Shown one piece after another: positions 11,794-22,089 of a stretch of DNA of 64,000 nucleotides. The notes beneath the pieces are model-generated. The model saw only the letters and a program-made list of their open reading frames with translations, ran no database searches and was not told where the DNA came from. Positions within the stretch are counted from its first letter, which is position 1. Each line of letters opens with the position of its first letter. This stretch comes from Adiantum capillus-veneris (lineage: Eukaryota > Streptophyta > Polypodiopsida > Polypodiales > Pteridaceae): the NCBI GenBank assembly GCA_014529385.2, contig CM043966.1, positions 85,964,087 through 86,028,086 on the forward strand, given 5' to 3'. Both the position numbers and the translations under genes were made by a program.

Positions 11794-12190
11794 TTACCTC
11801 TCTCTTGAAATCATGGTTGTCCTCAACTATGGGGTAGAGAAGATAAAGCCTTATTCATTAGTCCTTTTTCCTAGCGAGTAGAGGATCCCTATCTTACCCT
11901 ACAAAATCATTCTAGAATGGATGACTAATCCATTTGGCACTTGAGAGCCTAAGCTTCCGCAAGCATGTCTGCACATTAGTCCTATTAATCTTCCATAATA
12001 AAGTGACAAGCTCTACTAATGACAAGATCTACTTGGTGTTTGGAAGACGTCGTCTCCACAAACTTGATTCTTAGCATGCATACTATTTAACATTTTTGCA
12101 CAAAAGAAAAAGAGAGTCTTATAAGACAAAAAAATTGTTCATTTTAAACATTTGTACATTTGCTTACTCTAGGGAATCATTGTAAGCATT
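11794..12190 (-). other. Gypsy-2 3' untranslated stretch with polypurine tract
   Basis: Read on the minus strand, CAAGAGAGAGGTAA abuts the LTR start TGTCATAATAAG. This is the expected polypurine primer for plus-strand synthesis, at about 11794-11808. The rest is AT-rich and shows no coding signal. Confidence 0.6.
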
Positions 12191-12518
12191 GACAAGGTTT
12201 AGGTTATCCTTTAATTGTATGCCTTGCATCCATCTAGCATCTTCAAAAGGATAATTCTTAAACTTAATAAGATACCGTCGGATAGTCTTAGTGCCTCTTA
12301 ATACCTTGTCTTCATGTCAAAGAATGGACTCGGGCTGCAACACCTCTTCTTGGTCCTTGATCTCCGGTGGGTCTTCAATAGTTGTTTCTTGAGGTGGCTC
12401 TCCTTTGTAAGGCTCACATGGAAAGCATTGTGTATGAGCCAATGACTGGGCAGATTAAGTTGATAGGACATCTCATTGATTGGTGTAAGAATCTAGAAGG
12501 GGCCATAGTACCTTTTTG
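12190..12518 (-). pseudogene. Gypsy-2 chromodomain-like C-terminus
   Basis: A reading of the minus strand at about 12230-12325 gives HEDKVLRGTKTIRRYLIKF followed by KNYPFEDARWM. This is the R-R-Y-L-[IV]-K-[FW]-K-x-[YH]-P-x-x-[DE]-A-x-W pattern of the chromodomain-like tail in plant chromoviruses, a module thought to steer integration. A TGA precedes the His, and frames between integrase and this tail are broken. Confidence 0.65.
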
Positions 12519-13434
12519 CTAACTTAGCATAGCACTTTTGGTGTCTCGTAGGGTCGTGTGCCTTAATCGAGCCTTGGGAAATTTAAGCAAGACCCAATCA
12601 TTTTCTATAAAGGCTTGGGCTCTTTTGCGCTTATCAGCAGCAGCCTTTTGCATTTGCTGTGAGATAGAGATAACATCCTTAATCTTTTGGAAAGACTCTT
12701 GTAGGTCTCGGAAATTCTCATCCGTAGCGAAGATCTTCCCGTGTACCTTAAGTAGCAGGGGACTTTTTGATCTTCCCTCAATTACCTCAAAAGGTGCTTT
12801 TTTAGTGGAGGTATGTATCGTATTATTGTAGACATACTCCACTAAGGGTAAGTACTTCTCCCATTGGGACCTTTTATCTACTTCCGCTACATAGGCTTTT
12901 AGTAGATCAAGAATTGTGAGGTTAGCTATTTCACTTTGGCCATCCGTTTGCCAAAGAGAAGTTTAGCCTTGTTCGTAAATTCTCAAAGATACCCTTCCAA
13001 AAATTACTAGTCATTCTAGGGTCTCTATCCGACACTATGGACATTGGCAAGCCATGGTAATTGAAGATTTGTGAAATGAAGAGGGTTGCCATTTGATGGG
13101 CTTTGATAGTCTTTTTGACAAGTATAAAATGAGCTTGTTTGTTGAACCTATCTACTATCTTCCATACTCCCATATTCCCATGGATAGACTTGGGCAATCC
13201 AAAGATAAAATCCATGGATATGCTCTCCCATGGTGAACTAGGGATTGGCAAAGGTTGAAGAAATCCATGTTGCTTCCCTCTATCAAACTTCGTCTTTTGG
13301 CATACCACACATGTAGAAACATACTCTTGTATGTTTGCTTTCATGGTAGGCCAATGGAAATATGTTTCAAGCCCTTTCAGGGTAGAGTGAATCCCTCTAT
13401 GCACCACATAAGGAGGAGCATGAGATTCATACAT
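12519..13434 (-). pseudogene. Gypsy-2 integrase
   Basis: The zinc-binding part has VHRGIHSTLKGL and CVVCQKTK. The catalytic core has SMDFIFGLPKS (first Asp), VSDRDPRMTSNFW (second Asp), and, after a short deletion and frameshift near 12960, QTDGQSEIANL with the catalytic Glu. It continues through VEYVYNNTIHTSTKKAPFEV. The two readable pieces are 12931-13434 and 12519-12842. The order and motifs are those of the chromovirus branch of Ty3/Gypsy. The enzyme would insert cDNA into chromatin. Confidence 0.88.
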
Positions 13435-13506
13435 TACTTTCTCACGTGGTGAGTTAGGAATGCATAGTCTATTGGCATAGAGAAGATAACCATCTTGTAA
13501 AGTGAA

Positions 13507-13910
13507 TTATTCCTCTTTCTTCCCTAATGCAAGGGCTAAAATCACATCTCTAAATTTGGGATCAATAGCATAATCATCTATCATAGACGATATATCATTG
13601 TGAGTTGCTATGGAAACCGCGTTCACTCTTGCCCGTCTTGAGAGTGCATCGGCTAATTGATTATGCTTGCCAGCAATGTGAGCAATATGAAAATGAAATT
13701 GCAAAAGGAAATTTTCCCACCTCATTTGTTTGTCTGAGAGCTTGGTCTACATCATGAAGTACTTAAGGCTTTGGTGATCCATCCGTAGAATGAAAGGAGT
13801 CCCCAATAGATAGTGCTTCCATGAGTCTAAGGCATGTGGAACTGCAAGGAGTTCCTTTTCATATGTGCCTAGAGCTTGCTCAATAGGGTTGAGCCTTCAA
13901 CTTTTGTAAT
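13507..13910 (-). pseudogene. Gypsy-2 RNase H
   Basis: Segments EKELLAVPHALDSWKHYL, LRMDHQSLKYFM and HIAGKHNQLADALSRR are the RNase H region and its tether to integrase. The frame is interrupted by a TAG near 13748. The conserved HIAGK-N-ADALSR box is intact. Confidence 0.82.
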
Positions 13911-14859
13911 CTATAGTGTGCCCTTCTTGGAGCAAAACAGCTCCAAGGAAATCACCACAAGTGTCACATTGGACCTCAAATGGCTTTGAGAGATCCAATA
14001 GTGTAAGCACATGATAAGCTTTTTGAAAGCATTGTTCTCCTTGGAAGACCATGTATACCTAGCATTTTTCTTTGTTACGACATGTAATGGTCCTGCTATT
14101 AGTGAGAACTTTTCTATGAAGCATCTATAGTATGCACACATACCTATAGAGCTTCTTAGTTCACGAAGACTCCTTGGATTAGGCCATCCTTTTATTACCT
14201 CTAACTTTGATGGATCCATTTGGATGCCATCTTGAGAGATAATGTGACCTAAATACTGAATCTCTTGTAAGAAAAACTCACTTTTCTTTCAATTAACATA
14301 AAGTTTATTCTCTCTTAAGACTTGAAATATTACGTGGAGGTGTTGTTTGTGTTTGCCTAGTGAATTAGAGTTGATGATAATATCATCAAAGAACACTCCA
14401 ATAAAGGTTTGGTGAGGCCTGAATAGATTCTCCATCAAGCGGCTGAATGTGGCTGCTGCATTGGTCAAACCTTTTGGTCAAACCAAAAGGCATGACAATG
14501 TATTTGTAAAGACCAAATGTAGTGCAAAATGTGGTATTTACAATGTCTTGATCAACTATCCTTATTTGATGGTAGCCACTTTTTAGGTCAATTCTACTAA
14601 AGTATGTTGACCCTTGTAGCTTATCAAATAGTTCCTCTACCCGTGGAACGGGAACCCTATTTTTGATAGTGATCCTATTTAGTGCTCTATAGTCGACACA
14701 CATACGATATGTGCCGTATTTCTTTTGCACTAATAGCACGGGTGAACAAAATGGAGATGAGCTAGGCCTAACCATGCTCTTCTCAAATAACTCATGCACT
14801 TGCTGCATAATCTCGTCTTGTTGAGCTTGAAAAACTATATAAGGAGGTTTATTAGGCAA
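13911..14859 (-). pseudogene. Gypsy-2 reverse transcriptase
   Basis: Motifs in order are SPFCSPVLLVQKKYGTYRMC, VDYRALNRITIKNRVPVP, YFSRIDLKSGYHQIRI, YIVMPFGLT, and an FFDDIII active-site box near 14385. PSKLEVIKGWPNP and LRSSIGMCAYYR of the connection follow. A duplicated GGTCAAACC near 14465-14485 shifts the frame immediately after MPFGLT. Catalytic Asp residues remain readable, but the protein is not continuous. Confidence 0.9.
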
Positions 14860-14901
14860 TGAACTTCCTGGAAGAAGTTCAATTGCATGGTCATCATTGC
14901 C

Positions 14902-15492
14902 TTATTTAGGTAGTTCACAAGGGATTTCGTCAATAAAAACATCTTGAAATCCCTTGAGAAAATTGGATAACTCTAATTCTTTGTGATTGTTTATATTTTC
15001 TTTTGCTAAAGCATTAGGTTCAGTTTGAGAATCTTTAACAAAAATCATGTACACAGAAATAGAGCTCTTTATTGACTTATTGAAAGCTTGCATATGTACA
15101 ATGGGTATGGTGTTACCCATCTCCTTAGCGTCTATGTACATAACTTTTTCCTTGAACCTAAAGTAGATTTTCCTTTCAGGGAATTTAACATTGGCAGCCA
15201 TGCGATCAAACCATGGTTCCCCTAGGATTACATCCTCGTGTTTGAGAGGAGAGATAAAGAATTCCTCTTTGTCCACATAGCTTTGGACATGGAGCCTCAA
15301 TTTCCCAATTAATGGAGTGATTGAAGTTTCTTGCCCCTTGAAAGCATCATCTGCGGCGGGTAGGACATCTCCCATCTCATAGGCTTGGATGCCTAGGTTG
15401 GTGGCCAACTCCGTGGATATGAAATTGTAAGTAGAACCAAGGTCAAAGAGAATAAAAGCATCATGTTCTCTTACCTTTCCCCAAGCATGCAT
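14902..15492 (-). CDS. Gypsy-2 protease region
   Basis: 196 residues are open. FILFDLGSTYNFIS holds the aspartic protease site as DLGS, where D[ST]G[AS] is usual, so the second active-site residue is replaced by Leu. DVILGEPWFDRM matches the second conserved motif. The C-terminal part (FLKGFQDVFIDEIPCELP) is the normal lead-in to RT. A TAA separates it from RT at 14902. Confidence 0.82.
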   Translation of the reverse strand: MHAWGKVREHDAFILFDLGSTYNFISTELATNLGIQAYEMGDVLPAADDAFKGQETSITPLIGKLRLHVQSYVDKEEFFISPLKHEDVILGEPWFDRMAANVKFPERKIYFRFKEKVMYIDAKEMGNTIPIVHMQAFNKSIKSSISVYMIFVKDSQTEPNALAKENINNHKELELSNFLKGFQDVFIDEIPCELPK

Positions 15493-17063
15493 AGAGGAGA
15501 TCCTTTGTGGTGAGATTTCTCTTCTTGGATTTTGACCAAGGTAGCTCTAGGAGGCTTATGGCGGGTGTTCTTTTGGGGGCAAGAACGATACGCATGCCCT
15601 TGCTTGCCACATTTGAAAAAATGTTTATCCTTGAGATAATACTAAAGATCTTCAGGAGAGAGTTTGATTTTACCTTTGTAAACTCCCTTCTCCTTAGCTT
15701 TGTTGTTATTGGAATTGCCCTTAGGAGACTTTTGGACATTGTCCTTCCCCTTAGGCTCATTGGAGCCCTTGGTTTCTGTGGGCTTAAGATTTCTCTTAGC
15801 CCCTGTTTGTAAATTGATTCGTGAATCCACCATGATATGGTGTATGACCACAGAAATTGTGCATGGCCTTTGGGAGTGACATACTCCGCAATATCTTGAG
15901 TTAAGCCCGCACAAAATTGTCATTTTTGCTCTCCAAAATCCATCTTTTTGAAGACATAGTTTTGAGATGTAAGTCCCAAAACTTGTCTACATATCTGTGA
16001 ATGGATTGGTAGGGAGAGAGCTTCAAGCTTCTCCATTTGGTGAGTACTTTGTCTTTGGCATCGGTGGCCAAAAACTTCTTCATGATGGAAGCTCTTAAAG
16101 CTTTCCATGTTCGTGGGGCTTCACCGTTTGCCCGTAGGCTAGGCTAGGCCACCATTGCCTAGAAGACTTTTGAAAGTGCATAGCTACATGACCTAGCTTA
16201 GAGGACTCCGTGAAGCCCTCATCTCCAAACGCCACATCAAATTTTTGGATGAAAGCCAAGACTTTGTTCGTAGCACCAAAGGTGCAATCGTAGGTAAGGA
16301 AAGATATGCTCTTTGCCCCCTATTTGAACTTCTTGAGCTTGGGACAATCTCTTCCATGCGGCATAGGATTTATGGCCTCTTCTTTTTGATGGTTCAAAAG
16401 TTGCACCATCGCTTTATTCAAAAGATGAAGAATTTGAGGAAGATGGAGAAGAGGGTGACCTCTTTCTCACCTTTTTCTTGCCTTGGTCTTCCTTGTCTAC
16501 ACCATCCCTTTCATAAGAGGAAGAAGATGGAGAAGAGGCTGACCTCTTTCTTGCATTTTTTTCTCTTGTTTTCTGTCATCCCTCTTTGAATTATGGTGTG
16601 GAGAAGTGGGCAACGGTCTTCTCCATTTAGGAGGTGATGGGGAGCGTTTTACCCACCGTCTTCCTGGAGCCATCTCCACGAAGGCGGTAGGAGACTCACT
16701 TATTTCTCATTCTTTTGGTGGGGGCTCTTGAGTTCTCCTTTGAGAAAGAGATGCGTCATCAAGAAGTAAATTTTTGAGCCCTTCGTATGGATCCTCTTCT
16801 TCTTCCCAAATCAGAGAGAGGCCTCTTTTGGAAGTCTCACAAGGAGGCTTCCTAGGTACTCTCTCTTCATGGTGGGGAGCTTGGAGAATCCCATGAGCAC
16901 AATGCTGCCGTTGCACTTCACTTTGGAGGGATGGATTGCCCATGTCTTGCTGAAGCCTAGAAACAAGGTAGCTAACAAGCATAGGGGCATCATTAGTAGC
17001 TTGCTCATTAGAAAAATCAAAGCTATCAACATTAATTTCACTCTCTTTACTATTGTCAGTCAT
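15493..17063 (-). pseudogene. Gypsy-2 gag
   Basis: The ATG at 17063 begins MTDNSKESEINVDSFDF. Downstream the frame breaks repeatedly. Readable parts are a capsid-like piece at 15901-16083 (DKVLTKWRSLKLSPYQSIHRYVDKFW) and a knuckle at about 15575-15625, FFKCGKQGHAYRSC, in which the first Cys is Phe. Between 15640 and 15900 several stops occur in a lysine/serine-rich linker. The order and size fit a chromovirus gag. Confidence 0.65.
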
Positions 17064-17452
17064 TCTAACAATTTCTAGGTGTACTTTGGCACTTCAAGCC
17101 CTAGTTGATGATTCCTCTTTACCCCTTTAGAAAAGCACTCAAGCTATTGTACCCGTGGCTCAAAAATAATTAATTGCAAGGAATAGAAGAGATGGTCTTT
17201 CAACACCAATACAATACCGGCTCTTGTCAAGCTTCTAATAGCTCAATAGTGGTTAAGCCGTAGGCAATCCCCGTAGGACTCCACTATTAAGACCATATCT
17301 CTAAAAGGTGATTCCCCTTTATCTGCACGAAGGCAGGTGCATTGCAAGGCTGAAAAATCCCTATTCTACTTACTCAATTGCAATTAATAATACCAACCAT
17401 TTATAGCTAGCTTGAGGGCCTCCCTTCTTCAGTAAGAAAAGAGAAACCTTGT
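17064..17452 (-). other. Gypsy-2 leader
   Basis: Untranslated stretch between primer site and gag start. No gene or repeat is seen in it. Confidence 0.5.
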
Positions 17453-17464
17453 GCTCTCATACCA
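17453..17464 (-). promoter_or_regulatory. Gypsy-2 primer-binding site (tRNA-Met type)
   Basis: On the minus strand this reads TGGTATGAGAGC directly inside the 5' LTR. The standard initiator-Met primer site is TGGTATCAGAGC, so there is one mismatch. Its position confirms the element's orientation. Confidence 0.8.
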
Positions 17465-17465
17465 A

Positions 17466-18597
17466 TGTAACATTTAATGGCCTAGTAACTTGTGTGTAGC
17501 AAAAAATAAAATAGAAATAGTGAGCATTTCATTAGAATAGATTCCTAATGAGCATAGCAAGAGTGCTTGGATGGAGAGAGAAACAAAAAGCATAACACCT
17601 CGTTAGATAGGCATGAACAATACTTCAAAAGAGAGAGAAATTAATCTATTGACAACAGTTGAGGATCGGATTTACATGGAGCCCGTCCCCCCTCAAAAAG
17701 GCTTTGTATTATAGGTCTCCCCCATCAAGGCAGACATTTTACAATACAATTCTTTGTGTTCCTTCAATAACTAGCTAGTTCAATGAAGATGGAAACTTCA
17801 AGCACTAAGCAAACACTTATAAAACACAACCTCAATTCCTTCACAGTCTCAGACCCAAGACCTCACACACCTTCGAAGATGGTGAGAGCTAGCGGGGTAT
17901 GAGAGTAGATTGAGAGGAAGAAGGAGTAGTCTTACGAGAAAGAAGTATATCTCCTCACATAATCACTCATAATAGCTTAGCATAGCTTAGTAATTAGCAT
18001 GGTAGAGGATATGAGCATGCATTGAATCTTGGCTCTTGGTTCGATTTGCATCACAAAGCCAAGAGTTGTTGGTGTAGGCCTCCCTTCTCACAAGCTTGGA
18101 GTAGATGATGAGCTTTCCATTAAATCTTGAGAAGGAGAGAGAGAGTCTTCTTGCTTCACACATGAGATTGTGTGAGTGTGTGTGTGTGTTAATGCCTTTG
18201 AAAAATCAGCATCCTCTCTCTCTTGGTCGACCCTATTTCTAAATCCTCTTGCTAGCTTCCCATTGGACCTCTCCGAGCTTAGCCAATACGGTTTATGAAG
18301 CATAAGTTATAGTCTTGTGACATGCGTCCCCTTTCCCCTTTTGTGAGAGATTTAGGTAATTAAATAATGAAACTAAACTCTCATTGGACCCCTTGGGAGA
18401 CTGGCCAATAGTCTTCTAGAGAGCTTAACTCTTATTAGTTCTTTTATTAAGTGTTTTTAAATGAATTAAACTAGATTTACTCTAGCGTAATTCTCATTGG
18501 TCCACCTCTATGGTCATCCAATAGGATTTTAGTGCACCTTGTGGGCAACTAGGCTAGGGAGCTGAAATGTGTACCCATTCCCTTTGTGTAAAGGGAG

Positions 18598-18632
<35 letters not shown>

Positions 18633-19007
18633 CTCTCTCATCCCTTACTTACAGGGCTTGCCCCCTCCTATGTAGGTGTCTTGAAGACTTTTGTGTACAC
18701 TCACAAAGCATCCAATTTCACTAAGCTTGACTATTTGGACATAAATTTTGAATTTTGGAACCTTAGCATTTTGGAAGTCTTAATGGGCTGAACCTTAGGG
18801 TATTTGAAGCCCGTTGTTGCACATTGCTCTTTTGCAGATGGCCCCCCCTTTGGATCCTTATTTGCCCTCCTTTGGATCCCTACTGTGGCCGGTCTGCCAG
18901 CTTAATAACCAATACTCTAGCTTTTTCTCCCCTAGCACTTCCCCATATTAAATGATCAGCTTAACATGAGAAACTCATTTAGGAGAATTATATTAGTTAT
19001 TATGACA
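17466..19007 (-). repeat. Gypsy-2 5' LTR
   Basis: Intact 1542-bp LTR, TGTAACA...TATGACA, with a (GT)n run near 18600-18630. The flank at 19008-19012 is ACATT, the duplicated target. Confidence 0.92.
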
Positions 19008-19012
19008 ACATT

Positions 19013-19842
19013 TATCAAGGGTTTTGTTCACAATTTGTCCATCCATCAAGAGAAATTGTACATCTTGATGATTCGGAGAATACAAAAATTTCATCTCAAA
19101 AGACCAAAAGAAGAAGAAGCAAAAGGTACAAGATGAGAAAACAAAAACAACGGGCTGAAATTGAGAAAAAATCAAAAAAGATATTCTAGGAAAAGGTGAA
19201 AGAAACTGGGAGCGAAATCAAAGAAACCATCGTAAAATCTGGAGGATCAATTTTGGTTGATAAAATTTTTGAGGATATTAATGCTGCCTTGGAATCCTAC
19301 CAAGCAGGTCAAAACATGAAAACAAATGGAAAAACTATCCTTCTCTAGACATGGAAGCAGCTAAGCTTGAAGCTTATCAAAATTTGGTAAGATTCACACA
19401 AGAAATGCTGGAAAAACAAAAACCCAAGCTCGACAGTATGGCAAAACCTGAGGAGCTTGTGGTAAGAGACAATCAAGAAAAATCTGACGTGGTGGTAGAA
19501 CCCCAACTTGAAACAAAAGAGCCAAAACTTATAGTGCCGAACAACGAAGATGCCTTGGAAAGAATTCCATTTGTAGAAGAAGACTCGCTAGGACACTTAT
19601 GGGAAAAAGTTAAAGCGATCAATGATGAGAGCCTAACTATAAAGTCAGCTCCTATAGAGGAAGTTTGGTTAGACAATCTACCTCCTGATATGGACATGGA
19701 TGTACAATCCTTGAATGGGTATTGCGGATCTAAAGCTTCAGGAATGTCTAAACCGTTGACCTTGAAAACATTACCCTCATACTTGGGAGATAACGAAGAT
19801 GAATCCATAGTGTGTAAGACCACTCATGTAAAAAGAGAATAA
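19013..19842 (+). pseudogene. Element-4 gag-like protein, interrupted by Gypsy-2
   Basis: Plus-strand reading from the Gypsy-2 insertion point gives a lysine-rich segment (DSENTKISSQKTKRRRSKRY), then KETIVKSGGSILVDKIFEDI. A frame change near 19345 leads to the open stretch 19351-19842 (MEAAKLEAYQNLVRF...). The lysine-rich frame is also open on the far side of the insertion, up to 3741, when Gypsy-2 and one ACATT are ignored. Gypsy-2 therefore appears to have landed in coding sequence. The composition is hydrophilic and acidic, as in gag linkers. Two further frames continue to about 20035. Confidence 0.55.
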
Positions 19843-20039
19843 TAGACCCTAGAAGTAGAAAACATTCATTCAATCATCTCTACACCCATCCAATGCACTC
19901 TTACCTTGGGAGAACTGTTAAAAACCAGACCATATTTATGGAATGATCTACAGGAAACTCTAGAGAAGGTGGGGATAACGGGGCTAATTGCAAAAAATTC
20001 GAAAAATTGAAAGAAAAAATGGATAACAAAGAGATTTGA

Positions 20040-20395
20040 TCTATTCCAATGAATAAAGTCGGAGAATACTACGAAGGGGAAGAAGGAAATCCCATCCTCC
20101 CAGTGAAATATAATGACATAGAAACCATGGAAATATTGGATAGTGGGGCAGGCATAGCCATAGCCACAAAAGCGATATGGGAAGCTTGGGGACAACCAGT
20201 CATTAGAAAAACTTGAATGAAATTGCAATTGGCTGATGGACACATTGAAAGATACTTAGGACTGCTTGAAAAAGTGATAGTTAGTTCCCGTGGGATTGAA
20301 TATCAACACACTTTTGCCATAGTAGACATTGGGAAGAAACTCAATTACAAAATCATATTGGGAAGACCTTTCATGCAACAGGTACAACTCATCTA
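20040..20395 (+). pseudogene. Element-4 retropepsin-like protease (first)
   Basis: A reading gives NKVGEYYEGEEGNPILPVKY, then METMEILDSGAGIAIATKA with the DSGAG active-site box, the substrate-side segment LQLADGHIERYLGLLEKVIV, and KIILGRPFMQQ as the second motif. TGA at 20214-20216 and TAA at 20393-20395 interrupt it. The fold is the gag-associated aspartic protease of plant LTR elements. RT, RNase H and integrase do not follow it. Confidence 0.75.
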
Positions 20396-20918
20396 AGTTT
20401 GGGGAAACAATTATCTGTACTTAAAGCAAGTGGGATCTTCAAACCTCTACTACAATGCAACAGATGAGTTAGAAGAACATTCAGGTACCTCAGATGATTC
20501 GGGGTCGGAAAAAGAACATGTGAGAGCTAAGATACTCATGAAAGGAGGGGAGGAAAAGTTTTTGACTTTCCTAACCAGAAATCAAGAAGACTAAAATGGT
20601 ATAAACGAAAAAGAAACACCAGAAACATGAAAACTAGACCTATGCTATCAGTCTCTAGTAGAACACAATTCATGATGCAGATAGATGCACATGATTGTGT
20701 CAAGGACCAAATCACTGGTAGATATCCTTCAAACTAAAATCCAAAAATATCAAAAACATCAAAAAAAAGAGAAAGAATGCATGCAGCCAAGCAAAGAAAG
20801 ATAAAACAACAGTAAGTTATTGATGAAGCCCAAGAGGAAGCTTGACTTCGGGTACTCAAAAGGAAAGCTGCTCTCAAGAATCAACAAATACCTATTCCCA
20901 TCAACACTCTGGAAATAG

Positions 20919-21445
20919 ATGACCGACAATGGGAATTGCAGAAAGATACAGTGTCAACGGAATGATGAATGGCTAGATGGAATGGACCTTCACATCAAAG
21001 TACAGCTCAACAATCATAGCACAAATGCTTTGGTCGATACAAGAGCTAGATTAAATGCAGTCAGTTATTCCACGTACAAGAAGGAAACAAGTCAGTCATT
21101 GACAGGAGGAATAGCGACTATCAAAGGATGCAACAAGAATCCAATACCAACATTGGGAGTAGTCAACTTGTATGTGATAGTACATGGATGCTCATGTCCT
21201 CATCAATTTGTATGCTCACTAGATGAACACATGAATGAGACAATGATTCTTGGAATTCCATGGATGCGGACATACAAGGTAGTACCAGATTGGGATACCA
21301 ATCAGCTCAAGCTATCACCTAAAGGTGGACAACTCATTGTTCCAATTGCACCAAGCAAGAGGAATGGAAAGGATCCTACCAAAAAATCAAACCACGAAGC
21401 AATCAATTTTCTCCATCCTATCAATAAGAAAATGCTACAAGGAGC
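20919..21445 (+). CDS. Element-4 second retropepsin-like domain
   Basis: An open stretch with LHIKVQLNNHSTNALVDTRARLNAVSYS followed by ETMILGIPWMRTYKVVPDWD. The layout (beta-strand, D-T box, flap, ILG motif, then W/D region) is again retropepsin-like. The box reads DTRA where DTGA is expected, so catalysis is doubtful. It lies only about 520 bp after the first protease. In Gypsy-3 a comparable domain follows integrase, so the RT-integrase block may have been deleted here. That is inference. Confidence 0.65.
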
Positions 21446-21928
21446 ATGCAAGGAGTCAAGAAAATTTGGGTACCAAAAGCACAGCTTAAGGACAAGTCGA
21501 TTCAAATCTGGGTGCCCAAAACATCATCGATACTACCTAAGATGGTTCCAAGGTTCAAGACACAGAGACGGGCATCTCCGAGCAAGGAACCTAACACAAT
21601 ATGGATTTGGAAGAAAAAGGAACACTTATCTTCTTCGCAAACTGGAAAACCAATCAAGCAACGGAGAGTGAAGTCTCAAAAACAGCAAACACATCATTCT
21701 GACCAAGACAAACCAAAATATCAATGGTGGGTAAAAGCTCGACAACAGTCATTATTGATACCAAGAGCTCAAGAAATTAGTGTGCTAAAGCGTCCTGAAG
21801 GTACAATCAAGCAAAGAGCACACAAGCTACAAGATTTTCTCTTTGGAAGACAGCATCAAAAAACCTCGACATCAGAAACCCTTGAGTTGATTTCTCAATA
21901 CTCAACTCTTGTACAACATAATAGTTGA
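21446..21928 (+). CDS. Element-4 basic tail with repeated WVPK motifs
   Basis: About 160 residues, strongly basic, with recurring Trp-centred motifs: KIWVPKAQ, QIWVPKTS, TIWIWKKK and QWWVKAR. No catalytic motif is seen. A similar set of motifs occurs in Gypsy-3 at 46310-46822, also next to a retropepsin-like domain, which argues that this is a real 3' module. The polypurine-like AAGAGGGAGGAAAAAG at 22067-22083 follows after about 140 bp. Confidence 0.55.
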   Translation: MQGVKKIWVPKAQLKDKSIQIWVPKTSSILPKMVPRFKTQRRASPSKEPNTIWIWKKKEHLSSSQTGKPIKQRRVKSQKQQTHHSDQDKPKYQWWVKARQQSLLIPRAQEISVLKRPEGTIKQRAHKLQDFLFGRQHQKTSTSETLELISQYSTLVQHNS

Positions 21929-22066
21929 ACTGCATTGGTCTCCAAAGCATGGTATAGCCAACCAAGGCTATGCATAGACATGATTGTTCAACCCGTGCAC
22001 ACAATCATCCCGGAGTACGCCATCTAGGAGGGGTGGAAGCGAACTAAGTAATTAAGGGCAATGTTT

Positions 22067-22083
22067 GAAGAGGGAGGAAAAAG
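22067..22083 (+). promoter_or_regulatory. Polypurine tract candidate of Element-4
   Basis: A purine run (AAGAGGGAGGAAAAAG) precedes TTGATGTTAACG, so a 3' LTR could start at about 22086-22090. No matching 5' LTR is visible in the window, so the LTR itself is unproven. Confidence 0.4.
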
Positions 22084-22089
22084 TTTGAT

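Larger units (their letters stand above)
3742..19007 (-). mobile_element. Gypsy-2: chromovirus-like LTR retrotransposon, interrupted by Gypsy-1
   Basis: This is a full-length minus-strand Ty3/Gypsy element. Its LTRs start TGTAACATTTAATGG and end TTATTATGACA. The right copy (the element's 5' LTR) is 17466-19007. The left copy is split into 3742-3778 and about 10228-11793 by the nested Gypsy-1. A 5-bp target-site duplication, ACATT, is at 3737-3741 and 19008-19012. The order on the minus strand is primer site, gag, protease, reverse transcriptase, RNase H, integrase and a chromodomain-like tail, then a purine-rich tract next to the left LTR. Coding regions carry many stops and frameshifts, so this copy is dead. 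Confidence 0.93.
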
